DNA from: Blasia pusilla
Taxonomy: Eukaryota > Marchantiophyta > Marchantiopsida > Blasiales
Direction of reading: 5' to 3'
Assembly: GCA_050084515.1 (NCBI GenBank)
Contig: CM114271.1
Coordinates: forward strand, 33,108,001-33,172,000
Length of the DNA stretch: 64,000 nt
Below, piece after piece: positions 24,271 to 35,585 of this stretch (within the stretch, counting starts at the first letter, position 1; every line of letters starts with the position of its first letter). Both the position numbers and the translations under genes were made by a program. Under the pieces are notes generated by a model that did not search any database, was not told where the DNA came from, and saw only the letters and a program-made list of their open reading frames with translations.

Positions 24271-25746
24271 ATGCCTCACATCCCAGAGATGTGCGCGGAT
24301 CTTCTGAGACTAGTAGAGCGGATTGGGGACGATGAAGTCCAACACCCGAAACCCTTTGAGCCAAAAAGTTTTTCTAAGTTACCGAAAAACAAAGGGACAT
24401 CCAAGAGGGTTTGGAATGGGGGTGAGCGCGACCACGCAGGGTCTCTTGCCCCAGCAGCAAAACGAGTGGAACTCAACGCGAAGCCAAGAGGGCCGCCGTT
24501 CACGAAGTCAACGAATGCCAAAGTGATTTGCTACAACTGTGGCAAACCCCGCCATATGGCTAAGGAATGTGTTAGGCCCAAGGTTAGTAAACCGAGTATG
24601 ATTGCGTTTGCCGCTAAGCACTTATCGGAGGGAGATCTAGATACATCTCTCGAAGTCACCAAGAGAACACCCAATTTGGTTTACCTAGGATCCAGGATCG
24701 CTTATCGCAATGTGATGTTGCTCGTTGATACAAGAGCTTCGCACTCATCCTTGAGTCCAAGAATCGTGAAAACGTTGGGATTGCCAACCACCAAGGCGGA
24801 TGAACCCATTAGGGTAGGATTCGCGGGAGGCAAGTCCCACCAAACTTCAGATCTGGTTTTAGGGCTAGTTGTGGGATGCAGAGTATTTGAGTTGAAGGAG
24901 AATTTCACAGTTTGCGACATGGACGGTATCGACGGAGTCTTGGGGAACACGTTCTTGGATGCGTATGAGGTGGAACTGAGGCGAAGACCTTTGAGGTTGA
25001 GCATATTGGTTAACGGAAAACGGACGGACGTCAGATTGGTTTGCAAGGTTCCTAGGAAGATGGAGTTGGTGAACGCCATCACGAGGACGAGTTTGGCCGA
25101 GTTAGAGGAAGGATTCCTTTGCTTGATGAGACAAGTAGAGGATGATGCAAGTGTGAGATGCAGAGATCAGAAATCAGCTTCAAGGGGAATCCCTGAAACA
25201 CTCAAGAGAGTTATGAAAGAATTTGGAGATGCGTTGAATAAGGAGCTTCGGACTGAGTTGCCACCACATAGGGCGGTTGATCATAAGATTGAGGTGATAC
25301 CCGGATCTCAACCACCTTCAAAAGCACCATATAGGTTGAATCAAGAGGAACTTGCTGAGTTGAAGAAATAGTTGGTTGACCTCCTAGAGAGGGGTTACAT
25401 CCGAACAAGCAAGTCACCTTATGGGGCGCCCGTCCTCTTTGTAAAGAAGAAGGATGGGAAGTTGAGACTCTGTGTTGATTATCGGGCGCTGAATAAAGTG
25501 ACAGTAAGGAACAATTATCCTCTACCAAGGATAGATGACCTCTTTGATCGATTGTCGGGTGCCAAGTATTTCAGCCGGATTGACCTGAAATCAGGATCTT
25601 ATCAGATTCGGATTGCCGAGGCGGATGTAGAGAAGACTGCGTGTAGAACGAGATACGGTTCGTTCGAGTTTGTGGTGATGCCTTTCGGTCTTTGTAATGC
25701 GTCTCCGACGTTCACGAGAAACAAGATTAACGTTCAAGGAGAGTAG
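24271..25746 (+). pseudogene. Zinc knuckle, protease and partial RT of the gypsy element
   Basis: The frame 24271-25371 carries a CCHC knuckle (CYNCGKPRHMAKEC, about 24529-24570), an aspartic protease region with LLVDTRASHSS (about 24718-24750), where the usual DTG is DTR and so probably inactive, and the RT approach region PPHRAVDHKIEVIPG and PPSKAPYRLNQEELAEL. A single in-frame TAG at 25369 interrupts it. The same frame continues at 25372-25746 with [39 protein letters not shown] and [14 protein letters not shown], up to the deletion junction. The YxDD motif is absent. Confidence 0.88.
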
Positions 25747-25756
25747 GCGCACGACA

Positions 25757-26174
<418 letters not shown>

Positions 26175-26185
26175 TTCATCAAGCG

Positions 26186-26446
26186 ATAGATGACCAAGAG
26201 GTTAGTTGAACAAACATAAGGTCCTCTTGGAGAGGTCTTGGGTTCAACTCTCCCCTTGGAGAGTGGGAGGCGGTCTCAACCACACGGCAGTGGCCTCCCC
26301 TACCTAGGGCATGGATGGTCCATGTTCGAGAGAGAGAACGCATTGTGTGCCTTCATGTGTGTGCCTTGACTATGCTCCCAGGTTAAAAATCTGGATAAAA
26401 TTCAAGGCCTTCACAAAAGAAAAACAAGAAAAAAAAACAAAAACCA
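26186..26446 (+). mobile_element. Candidate tRNA-derived SINE
   Basis: A tRNA-like head has an A-box-like GACCAAGAGGTTAG (26191-26205) and, about 40 bases on, a B-box-like GGTTCAACTC (26241-26250) inside CTTGGGTTCAACTCTCCC. A body of about 160 bp without coding sequence follows, then an A-rich tail (26413-26446, broken by C and G). The layout, internal Pol III promoter plus body plus A-rich end in about 260 bp, is that of plant SINEs. I see no clear target-site duplication; the left flank is the (CT)n tract. It could instead be a fragment of another repeat. Confidence 0.5.
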
Positions 26447-27562
26447 AATCTCGTGAGTGAGAACCCCAAATCTAGATGTGAAGGTGCCATGTCGGATGCG
26501 ATGTCAATTTCACATATGTGGAAGGGGTCCCATAGGCCAGATCGGCTTCCCGTGGACTAAAAATCTACTCTACTCTACTCCCTTGTGTGAGGGAGTAGAA
26601 TAGAGTAGAGCCTCTTGAGGTCTATTTTTTGGGTCTCCATGCCCCCTCTTTTGTATCGTGATGGGTTTCCCATCCTTTTTTACATATATATATATATATA
26701 TATATTTTATTCTCTACTATGTGTGAGGGAGAGAGGGTACTTAGTTTAAGTCCTTGCTTCTCTTTGGAGTGACTTGAATGGATGTGTTATCTATGGAGGA
26801 CAAAGAGGATTCTTCCTACATAATGCATCACATAGGCATAAAATACTAGCTATTACTCAAAATTTCCCCATAGCGTCAACTGTTTGCGTATCCATGTCAT
26901 ATAGAGATATCAAATTAGCAAACATAAATCAAATCGTGTATAATTTATTTTTTTGGGGTTCGCTGAAAAGTGAACCTGTAGCGGTCTAAACTATAGTTCC
27001 AAGCGCTCCTGCCTCCTTTCCACAACTCGCGACTAGCCCAAATCTGGCGAAGAACATTCGCGATTATGAGACCGACCTCCGAAGATCATGGGTCTATGAC
27101 ACTACGCCGTATTCGAAAATAAAGCATTTAATGTTTGCGAAACCACTCCCGTAGAGGCGTTGTGTCCACCTTCTTTCGGTCATTATCTGAGTGAAAAATA
27201 ATAATAATAATAATAATGCTGGTATTCAAATTGTGGACAAGTCCAATTCCAGTCCACGAATACGTAGCGATCTCTGCGTACCGACGCGTGCATGATTAGA
27301 AGTTGATGCATTCATTGATTAATCATCATCACATTGTACTGCGTTTGACGTCGTGGCAAACGGCAATTGTACAGGGACTACGACATGTGCGAGGTGATTT
27401 GTGTGTCACCCACGACTCGAAATGGTGATTCGGTGTGGGCCTTAGGGTTGGATTTTCTTTGGTGTGCAATCTTCGGGGGACAATGGGTTAAATAGTTCCA
27501 TTTATGGGGTCCGGGCTCAGCCCATTTTGCGTGGATGGCAAAGTCGAGTTCTGGACATCACA
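26447..27562. other. Intergenic with hairpin and simple repeats
   Basis: Contains a 20-bp hairpin at 26564-26609, a (TA)n run at about 26681-26704 and an (AAT)n run at about 27190-27217. Only short unsupported frames are present. Confidence 0.5.
26564..26609. repeat. Snap-back palindrome, 20-bp arms, 6-base loop
   Basis: Bases 26564-26583 (TCTACTCTACTCTACTCCCT) pair with 26590-26609 with one mismatch; the loop is TGTGTG. It lies in non-coding sequence and is similar in form to the hairpins at 13325 and 33617. Confidence 0.9.
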
Positions 27563-27744
27563 TCTATACTATTAAAAGAGTGTGGGCTTTCATGCGGGGC
27601 TTCCTCGGCATGACACGTTTGCACTTTAGGCCCTTCTTGAGTTGATAAGTGGTGGGTTTAACAAGAGTTAATAGTCAGGAGCTAGCAGTTAAGTTAAGGG
27701 GGACGGGGCCGGTTTCACCCGTGCATCGCACAAGCATCGGATAG
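27563..27744 (+). mobile_element. Candidate short non-autonomous Helitron
   Basis: Starts TCTATACTATTAAAAG, the usual plant Helitron 5' terminus, preceded by A. It ends ...CCCGTGCATCGCACAAGCATCGGATAG followed by T, with a small GTGC/GCAC hairpin about 10 bases before the end; the expected CTAG end reads ATAG. Length is 182 bp with no coding sequence. Insertion between A and T and lack of target-site duplication fit the class. The degraded 3' end keeps this tentative. Confidence 0.5.
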
Positions 27745-29854
27745 TCGTGTAGGTAACCAGTGCTAGAGTTCTTGTTGGTGGGTGGCTTACTTTCGTTAAT
27801 TTTTTACGAGACTCGGACACGATTTCTAGGCACACTGGTTCTTTTCTTGGAGAACTTTCAAGGCAAAAGGCTATTTCGTCATTCTAGCAATTTTTTCAAT
27901 AATATTTCCCATGGATTGCAGAAGTATGTCAAAGAGAAAGAAGACATATGATTCTATGCTTGAAGTATTAGATTCTTGACTTTTCAAGAGCCTCCATGTT
28001 TAAAGAAGAAATTTCTTTTCTCAAATGTGTAACACAAAATGAAACTATAATACCTTGGGCATGGCATGAATTCTATACAATTATTAATACGTTGGAAAAG
28101 GATCTAATCCAAGAGGAACGGGAGATCCTTAATTGTGCAAGAAAACTCTTATAATGTTTTTAGTACATATGTGTTCTACACTATCTTTGAATGGACCCAT
28201 AGATTTTTGGAACCAACCTTTTCCTCCTTGCTTTTACCAATTTTAATCTAATATTACAGAGAAATTCATATAACCCAAAAACATTTCAAGATATTTTCAA
28301 TGGATTTCACACTAGTAAGCTAGAAAGGTACTTGTGCATGGCATAGTATGCAAAACTAACCAACCCCTATTTTCAAATTAGACATGTGTTGTTGGGAGGG
28401 GAGGGTATGGTTGACACCACTTCTTGACCATAGGGATACCCTTGTTAGGAGGTAATCCTCTCTCAATAGTATAGATGGAACACCAATTCATAAGTCCATA
28501 ACAAACCATAACGTGTCATTAATCGTGGAAAATCTACACTATTAAGGAACAAAGTGGGTATTCTCTAGCTTCCAAAAAAAATGTGTATCTAAGATTGGAG
28601 TTTGGCTAGTATCCACAAAAGATTACATAACGAGTGAGATGAGATAAAGGCATTGTTGCACATAAATGGACAACTTGGTCCCCATGATGGACATGGATGG
28701 ACAAGTTTGGACATGTCCTCGGATCGAGGTTGTACACAGACAAAATTCGTGTCCGCGGATATGTCCATGTCTGTGGACTTATGTGCATCCCTAGGACAAA
28801 CATGTTGGAGTGCGCCCAAACACCCGCGGCCCGTCCCCGGAGCTCTTCAAGCCCGTATTGGGCATGTGAGTTGGCCTAGCCCACACCGGTTTTGCGGCCC
28901 GTGGCCAGACCCGCACATCATAGGCTAGGTCCCCATTGGGCCCGCTTAGGCCTACACATGGCGAGCCAAAAGTCTGCCATACACATGCCACAAAGTCCGA
29001 TGCGGGCTCGGATAGCCCACGTGCCCGCTACGAGCTCTAAGGGCTCCGATGCGGGCCGTAGATACCTGGGCGATATATCCATGGACATGTTCGTACTTGT
29101 CCATTTCCATGCAACCTTGCCACGGATATGGATTGCAAAAGTTAGGGCCCACTCTTATAGTTTATGGTGGAAGGCAACACAAGGCAAAGCAAGGCAAGGC
29201 AAGACAAGACAAGGAGGGGCGAGCGGGAAAATAAGATGGGAGGGAGTGGAGGTGGAATGAGGAAGAAACGAGAAAGTGCGAATCATGAAGGCAAGTGGGA
29301 AGATGAGAAAGAAGGGGGAGATAGGGCCCACATGGACAAGTCCTTCTATAAGGACGAATGTAAATCCACCGACACGGACTTTGTTTGTATGGAACCTTGG
29401 ATAAAGGGACGATGTGAGAAAGGAATTCTTGAGTGGCACACGAGTGCCTCATTACAGGCTTGATATTGGCTACATTATTATGAATAATGTTTCAGTTAGA
29501 CTATTATGTCAATTGTGTTGCACTCTATGGAACCTTGAACATCATCAATTTGAACACTCTTGAATATTCAAAGCCAAAAAAGTTCCATGCATTTTTATTG
29601 TCAAATTTTAACTAGTTGGATGTTGGGCATCCAACTTTTGCAAAGCTTTGACTATCAAGATGATTATGCTAACACTCCAAAGTATTTTCCTTGGTGCCAA
29701 ATATGTTTTATCTAACCGAGAACGCGTCTCCTACCATGAAAACGTCGGAAAGTAGGGATGAAATCCTATTATAAAGATAGGAAAGAAGTTTTGACTTTTT
29801 CTTTAAAACATATTGTTAAAGTTATTTTATATGTATCCGATGAAAGATATATTC
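27745..29854. other. Intergenic with a degenerate inverted-repeat element
   Basis: No gene recognised. Reverse Helitron-like start TCTATACTATTGAG (complement of 28457-28472) and a forward one TCTACACTATTAAGG at about 28532 suggest further Helitron fragments. Segment 28690-28790 is an imperfect reverse complement of 29320-29420, and a (CAAGG/CAAGA)n tandem repeat lies at about 29170-29212. Confidence 0.4.
28690..29420. repeat. Possible element with degenerate terminal inverted repeats
   Basis: The reverse complement of 28700-28780 (reading CCGCGGACACGAATTTTGTC) aligns with CCGACACGGACTTTGTTTGT at 29365-29385 and onward for about 55 bases. The interior is GC-richer than its surroundings and rich in GGCCC words. 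It may be a foldback/MITE-like transposon or two inverted copies of another repeat. Confidence 0.35.
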
Positions 29855-29926
29855 ATCAGAGTGGCGCAGCGGAAGCGTGGTGGGCCCATAACCCACAGGT
29901 CCGAGGATCGAAACCTCGCTCTGATA
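29855..29926 (+). tRNA. Cytosolic initiator tRNA-Met (CAU)
   Basis: The 72-base sequence folds into a complete cloverleaf: acceptor ATCAGAG/CTCTGAT with discriminator A, D-stem GCGC/GCGT, anticodon stem GTGGG/CCCAC with loop CCCATAA (anticodon CAT at 29887-29889) and T-stem CGAGG/CCTCG. Initiator hallmarks are the GGG/CCC anticodon-stem pairs, C at position 33, and AUCG replacing TψCG in the T-loop. Compared with the canonical plant sequence the second T-stem pair appears swapped (G-C for C-G), a compensated change that keeps pairing and argues for function. No intron. CCA is not encoded, as usual for nuclear genes. It supplies the start methionine for translation and is the primer for the gypsy family here. 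Confidence 0.97.
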
Positions 29927-29945
29927 GTCAGAGATGATGCTTCTA

Positions 29946-29954
29946 TTTTCTTTT
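29946..29954 (+). terminator. Pol III terminator of the tRNA gene
   Basis: TTTTCTTTT begins 20 bases after the tRNA 3' end. Two T4 runs match the plant RNA polymerase III termination signal. Confidence 0.75.
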
Positions 29955-32900
29955 GATATGTGCGCGGAACTGGTCTGTCTACTTCCAATTTGCCAAGCGA
30001 TTTGCTCGGTGAGCGAAAGCGAGGGAGGAGTTGGAAACAGAGTATCGTGGTAGGTGGAGCAATAGCTTGAGTTGAAGTCGGCGTTTTGCCGGTGGAGGAA
30101 ATTCGGTGGGGTAGGTGGAGCAAGCTTGAATCGATCTGAAACGAGCACTTTGTTGGTAAGAGTTGAATTCTTAAGTGGGATGTGATTCTGGTAGCGATCG
30201 TCATCAAGCGATGAGCATCATCACGGAGAATGTCTGGCTCGGAGTAGCTTGAAATCATGCGTTCTGTGGTTCGGAGTATTTTGAAATGAGGCAGAGTACG
30301 CCGCTGTACGCGCTGAGGGACGAAAGGAATCCGACGGGATTCAAGAAGGAGGACAGTGATACAGGGAGCATCACAAACCCGCGGCAAAATCGACATCATC
30401 TACGGGGAAGTACAGAGTTCGAGAGTCCGGGTCTCATAACGGCGAGTAATCCGGCGGGACTCGTTGTCTAGATCGCCAGACAGGAGAGCCGCAAAAGTAT
30501 CTCTCATCACCTCACTGCTGGCGCCTTGATTTGCGAAATTTCGATAATAGACGGAAACAAGGTACGATTCTCGCCGTACGTGCACTCAAAAAACGGTCAA
30601 CCAATTTCGAATGCCCGGATCACCTTGAGATCAAGGTGCGGAACAGCTACGATATTCCCTGCGTGACCAGTAATGTAGCCTTATAAGGGATGGAGATGAT
30701 GCAGCTCTCTTCCATTTCAGGCAAAGATACTGTACAGAATGAAGCAACTTTTTCCAATCAGAAAGCGAGTAAGGCTCCTGAATCTTACATAACAAAAAGG
30801 TATGGCGGACGAGCACTATTGCGATCGCCTCAAAATATCTCGGGCTTGTAAGCTCGCCCGTCAATCCCCACGGTTTGAAGGTGAAGACTGGAAATATCGA
30901 CACACTGCTTTATTATCATGAGCAGATTATAAGATAGAGCTCAACAGATTGCTCGCCTTGTCTCCGCAGTGTGCGTGCATGTGCTTTTGCGTTTCAAGTG
31001 TACGCGCAGATTGTGTCGGTTCCGAAATCCCCGGCGAGTACCAAATGAAGTAATCTTTCCATTCCAGCCACCGCGCCCTTAAACAGGGGTCTAGTAAAAA
31101 GCGTGGAACGCACTTGGAGACAGCTACCGTATAGATACACTCCTAACCGTCACCAAGACCTCTTAGAATGTTAGAATGAAGAGGTCAGTGGGGACTCAGT
31201 AGTCCGTCGTCATTCTGGTTGTTGCACTCACCATCCATTCAGAGCGTATTTTCCATGGTCAAGAAGCCTTTGATGGGGCGCCGATCACCATATGTATAAA
31301 CGAAGTCTCTTGGTAAACGCATGTTCTTGGAGGTTTCGGGCGATTCACTGGCCAACCAGCGAAGAATAGTCAAGATTGTGGATAGACACTAAGTTATGCG
31401 TACGGCGCCGGGCTCGACACACGAAATTGTCGTAAAAAAGAGAAACTGTCTCCTTCTAGTTGAAGCGCTCTTGAGCATCATGGACTCAATTTTGCAATTT
31501 ATCCTGGCGTTTAGGGCACCCTCCATATAGCACACGAGGGACCGAGGTCAAACGCGCTAGCCTAGGATCTACATGCACTACTTTATTAGTCCCATCTCGT
31601 ATGTATGTACAGTCTCTCCGGTCAATATATTCCAGAAAATTGACCTACTCTGAGGGGACGTCCACCATCTTTTGAATCTCGATCACTGAGCCTAACCACC
31701 GGAGATGATGCGAGATCACCTCAGTAGAACTGGTCCACAGCACAGAAAAATTATATCATGTAGATCGAAGGAAGGTTTCGCTGGAGTTGCTCGAGAGGAT
31801 GACTCGGCATAATGTAGATTCTACAGGTTCTGAACACCCCCTCCTATTGCCGCGATTATAGCTCCAATTTCATTCTCAACATGAGCTCCATTTCGATGTT
31901 TATGATGTGAATTCAGAGGATTTAGATGGAGCGTATACACTACGTGCACTTCGGCCAAGGTAAATGTAAATATCGGTGGTTGATTTTGAAGACAAGTTAG
32001 TACAGAAACATCGTATTCTACTCATCAGGTGTTAACGCCGATTGGCAGAAAGTGGCATTCTTCGGTCCCGACACCCCAGAATTACAACTTAGATGAAGAA
32101 ATTTTTTTCAAGGGGTGTCGATCCGCTCTGGTGTGAGATAACGCAAGACTAATCCCTTCAAATTACTCTCTGGTCTCTCTCGCAATTCGAGATGCTAGGA
32201 ATACCCTGTAGATAGATGCAGCGAGTGAGCAAATCCAATCACCCATCACCTCGTCTGGATAGAACTCGACTGCAGGGAAAAATGTAGAGATCCTTTAAAC
32301 TCATTCGGTAGCCTAAAAACATCATTCATCGATTAAGAAGGCAATCTTCTTTACTCCTGAGTCTGCAGCGTGACTTTACGCGTTAGAATATTAGATTTGA
32401 GAGAAACGGCATTCGGCTCAAGTTAGTACAACATTCACCGGATGCCATACTCCGAGCTCGAGGTATAATATATACATATCTATAGAGCTGGAGGAGGAAA
32501 TCGCTGGACGTACATAAACGCGGCCATCGATCAATGATTCAGATTCTCCTAGCGGTCTGAAATCGATGTCATGGGAATCGGAGGCGTCTCAATGTACGAT
32601 TTCAAATACGGGAACGAACAAGTTCTGAGCTCTTTGCATATGAACTCACCGCTGAGGTACACATTTTGAGGGTGCCCCGCTCTTTTAATGCCATGTCTGG
32701 ATGTACGATCCTTTTCGTGAGCATCGCAGCAGTAGAGGAGAATTCGGAGCTTACGCAGCCATCGATCCTTGCTTCAAAGACCAAGCCTAGGGTGGAGAAT
32801 CTGGGATACGCTTTATGTGAAAGAACCAACCCATTTCTTGGGTTCCGGACCTGGATCCTCTTAGAGTCGTATTGTCAATGTAGTGCTACTGGCAGTTGCG

Positions 32901-33433
32901 AGTTGATTCTACTTCCGATCCTTCATTGAATGAAAAGCTACGCGACAGTTCGTGCGACAGTGCCAAATCTCCTCGCAAGTCAAAACCGTCTGTAAGCCCT
33001 GACCACCACGCCTTCCTTTCTCCGTGAATATAATGTGAAGTCTCCGATTCCATGGACCGCATGCGCTTTTGATTTGATCGAACAAGATTGACCGGCTCTT
33101 CGTAACACAAGCAGACACGGAGGCTCGTTTTGTTTCGATCAGGAGTCAGGACCCACCATGTCGGAACGGTCGGGATTCTTCCGAGTCCCTAGCGGTGCCG
33201 AAACATGTCACTCGAAGAAAGCTCTAGTCGCTGGAGCACGCTTCGCAGCAGTAGCGCTGTGTCGAATTGGCCCCTCGAAATCCCGGTCCGGAAAGCGCCA
33301 CAGTTCCGAACTCATGACGTCGGGAACTCTGTTCGTCCACGCGACCGACGTCCATCATCTCCATCCGTCAACCGAAAACTTCGCGCGAGAGCCTCATGAC
33401 TGGATCTGCTCATGCGTACTGCGTAGCTATTAA

Positions 33434-33446
33434 CCACGTCACGTGG
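33434..33446. promoter_or_regulatory. G-box/ABRE-type palindrome
   Basis: CCACGTCACGTGG is a 13-base palindrome containing CACGTG, the core bound by plant bZIP and bHLH factors. No supported gene start lies nearby, so a regulatory role is unproven. Confidence 0.3.
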
Positions 33447-33616
33447 ACTACGGTGAGACCGTGGGACTCGCGACCCGCGAGTCTCTTCCGTCTCCAACTT
33501 TCCACGTCATCGCAAACGCCGCGACTCCCGAGATTCTCCCAAATTTCAAATCTCCTTGTTCGCTCCTGTACCAATGAGTACTATTCCGAGAGTAGTCCCG
33601 GGAACTTGGGTTCATA

Positions 33617-33655
33617 AGGAAAGGTTCTTGTCCAGTTGGGACAAGAACCTTTCCT
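33617..33655. repeat. Perfect snap-back palindrome, 17-bp arms, 5-base loop
   Basis: AGGAAAGGTTCTTGTCC at 33617-33633 is followed after AGTTG by its exact reverse complement at 33639-33655. Confidence 0.95.
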
Positions 33656-34641
33656 CTCAAGAACCTTACTATTATTATATTACCCTTTCTCTCCAAAGTA
33701 TTAATATCCTGCAGAAGTTTCTATTCACTGGTTCTTCGAAATAGAAAAGTTAAGTATTAGCGTTCAGTTCCCGTTCAGATATTAGGTTTTTTGTTATAAA
33801 GTGATTTTAGGAAATTAGCGAGATAATAATAGCATGAAAATATTTACGTCTACCAAGTCCATCCATTTTTTAGCCCCTCATGCGCTCCGCGAAAATAGCT
33901 TCTTCACTTTATGTTGCCTGAGGAGTTCGTACTCATCGCAAGATTTGTCACAAGATAACGTTTGTACTAAAAGTAGGACCGACAAGGTCCATGAGAATTT
34001 GGGAGTTTGCATTAAACTCTTTGCTAAGTTCATCAGAGCGCATGTCGTGTTATCAGGACGCGAGACACGGTATTGTCAAGGTGAGAGGAGGTCGATCTTA
34101 GATACCAATAATGATTCCGATTCGTCACACGAGTATTCTTTATTATGATAAAGATTTGATTAGTCCCGCACATACAGGAAAGTGGAAAAGGTTCTCTAGT
34201 GAGTGTTTGATTTATCGTGTGAATAAAAACTTTATTAATTCCCAGTGAAGAAACCCGCAGAGGGTTGGTGACGGCGCCAAAGGCCGGGGGAGCATTTGCT
34301 GAAGGGAAACTCACTTTTAATGGAGATAATGAATAGCTCTCATTGCTCATTACCTGTGGCCGGAGATTCAAAAACGCTTGACGGGTGGACGACGAGAGTG
34401 GGGACATTAGCGAAATGAATTTATTGACCGATTGATGACAATTTCAACAGTCACGCGTATTCCTCATTCTAATGACGTATTCCTCATGTCAAAATAAGAT
34501 AAGGAAAATAAATAATCTGTCTTCTTTTGTAGCTGTAACGTAGTGGGCATTCTCACAAACTAGCATATTGCCGTATGTTTAATGTCAAAAAATCTTTAAT
34601 GTCTTTAGTTCTTCTTGTTAGTAATTAATTAAATTAATATA

Positions 34642-34735
34642 TACACTTTATTATAAAATAAACTTCAAAAGAAGACAAAAAAATAATAAAAACTCGAACA
34701 AGGAGTAAAAAATGCATTCAAAAGTTAAATCTTTT
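34642..34735 (-). mobile_element. R2-like non-LTR element, 3' stub
   Basis: ACACTTTATTATAAAATAAACTTCAAAAGAAGAC and the following sequence match the 3' ends of the R2-like copies at 15026 and 41956 for about 95 bases, then similarity stops. All three copies share the same 3' boundary while 5' ends differ, the pattern left by target-primed reverse transcription with 5' truncation. Confidence 0.7.
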
Positions 34736-35585
34736 GTACACGGGGTGACGGGGAGGTTTAGAAAAGGTAAACATGAGATGAGGGTTTTCCAAACTAATAT
34801 AGACTAAGCTTCAATAAGAAGGATAAGAAACTTTTTAGACTTCTTTTCTTTTTGGGACTCTTATAATAACCATTCTAATTACAGTACCCTCTCTTTCTTC
34901 CACTGATTTTTTATTTTTACATTTCTAGTGGGATATGTTAAGATTGGTGAATAGTACAATGTCACACGGGCATGCTTCCAAAATTAAGTAATGCCTGAAA
35001 AAATCTTCCATTTGTGTCTTTGGAGATAATTATACTATTACCATGTGACTGGCTTTCGCGGAGGGGTTCCCTCACACACTCAAGGGAAAGGAATGAAGGG
35101 AGAAGTTAATGGAAAGACGCAAGTGAGAGAAGGGGAGGGGGGTCTTTTGGATTTTAATTTCAAATTTACTTTAGGACTAGATATTACATTTCTTCATTGA
35201 TTTAAATTTTATTTTTTTAAATCTTAGGGGACTATTTTTTAAATCATCCCCATTCGGTTTTCTTAAGTTTTTATATCCCTTTGAATTCGAAAATGGAAAA
35301 TTTTGATAGTCTTAGGTGAGGGAAATTTTATTTGAAATTAAAAATTATGAGATTAAACTTTACCAAGCAAGAAGGTTATCGTGCCCATACTCATTGCTAC
35401 ACAACATATATCGCTATCATCAAATACACACACAAATACACAAGATACAATACTAATTCATAGCATTTAAACATCGAAAAAACCAAGTACCAAAAATATC
35501 TTCAATTAAATCACAAACATTCAAATGTCTAATGTGTACACGAACGCCATCTCTCTCTCATGTCAAACCAAACCCACTCTCCTAA
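34736..35585. other. AT-rich intergenic segment
   Basis: No gene or structured repeat recognised between the R2-like stub and the solo LTR. Confidence 0.4.

Larger units (their letters stand above)
29955..34641. other. Long moderately GC region, no gene recognised
   Basis: Its composition is closer to that of the genic parts than to the AT-rich transposon tracts, yet frames are short (under about 100 codons) and mutually overlapping, with no domain I can name. It includes a G-box palindrome at 33434-33446 and a perfect snap-back at 33617-33655. It may hold UTRs, a non-coding transcript or exons too short to recognise. Confidence 0.4.

Noticed and set aside
29827-30399. 190-codon minus-strand frame
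   Set aside because: Its C-terminal part is the antisense of the initiator tRNA gene, and no domain is recognised.
33158-33433. 91-codon plus-strand frame near the G-box
   Set aside because: No domain, overlapped by equally long frames on both strands.
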